Source: Planctomycetales bacterium (GTDB lineage Bacteria; Planctomycetota; Planctomycetia; Pirellulales; Thermoguttaceae). Taken from it: a stretch of 5,851 nucleotides of DNA. The first letter of the stretch is position 1. The number at the start of each line of letters is the position of its first letter. Made by a program: the position numbers and the translations under genes. Under the pieces are notes generated by a model. That model did not search any database, had not been told where the DNA came from, and worked only from the letters and a program-made list of their open reading frames with translations. The DNA is taken from assembly GCA_007127495.1 (NCBI GenBank), contig SKZG01000436.1:1-5851 (forward strand), written 5' to 3'. Below are positions 5,831 to 5,851 of this stretch, one piece after another.

Positions 5831-5851
5831 GACTGTATCCGACTGTATCCG
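5831..5851. repeat. 10-bp tandem repeat upstream of the kinase gene
   Basis: GACTGTATCC occurs twice in a row (5831-5840, 5841-5850), and the window then ends on G, so more copies may follow outside. The 10-bp period is close to one helical turn, as in arrays of activator half-sites. It lies 35 bases before the kinase start. It may instead be coding: the minus strand here has a frame ending in TGA that overlaps the kinase ATG (ATGA). Confidence 0.5.

Noticed and set aside
1..5851. CRISPR array, tRNA, rRNA or insertion sequence
   Set aside because: No regularly spaced repeats, no cloverleaf or rRNA signature, and no transposase motifs were found on either strand by eye.

Overview
The window looks like chromosomal DNA from a high-GC planctomycete, probably a Pirellulales-like member. 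The reasons are a BBP7-like outer-membrane barrel gene with a Pro/Ala-rich leader region, a ParA with the 'QPQFLAL' style of box, a heme-c-sensing NarL-type kinase with a Tll0287-like (DUF3365) input domain, and widely spaced genes. The taxonomic call is inference from protein style, not from a marker gene.

Layout, left to right. Positions 1-1484 (minus) hold the first 494 residues of a secreted beta-barrel protein whose 3' end lies beyond the left edge; it is uninterrupted and is the largest coding block on the left side. Positions 1485-1862 are a non-coding gap with the barrel gene's Shine-Dalgarno, a plausible promoter and several small inverted repeats. Positions 1863-2687 (minus) encode an orphan Soj/ParA ATPase with no ParB beside it. 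Positions 2777-3244 (minus) encode a YbaK/EbsC-type aminoacyl-tRNA deacylase, 89 bp upstream of parA and probably co-transcribed with it. Positions 3245-3565 are a divergent promoter region: a structured leader and sigma70-like promoter for the deacylase on the minus strand, and an extended -10 promoter plus a dyad for the next gene on the plus strand. Positions 3566-4075 (plus) encode a long FmdB-type zinc-ribbon protein. Positions 4076-4194 are a short convergent gap with a 9-bp inverted repeat. Positions 4195-5796 (minus) encode a membrane histidine kinase with a periplasmic CxxCH heme-binding sensor domain. The last 55 bases hold a 10-bp tandem repeat and possibly the end of an upstream gene.

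The genes do not form one obvious pathway. The kinase should signal redox state or a heme ligand to a NarL/FixJ-type response regulator, which is not in the window. The deacylase would act in tRNA quality control, and ParA in positioning some cargo or the chromosome. I see no CRISPR array, tRNA, rRNA, insertion sequence or phage gene. The most interesting leads are the triple-hairpin leader in front of the deacylase gene, the heme-c kinase, and the orphan ParA. None amounts to a convincing new multi-gene system.
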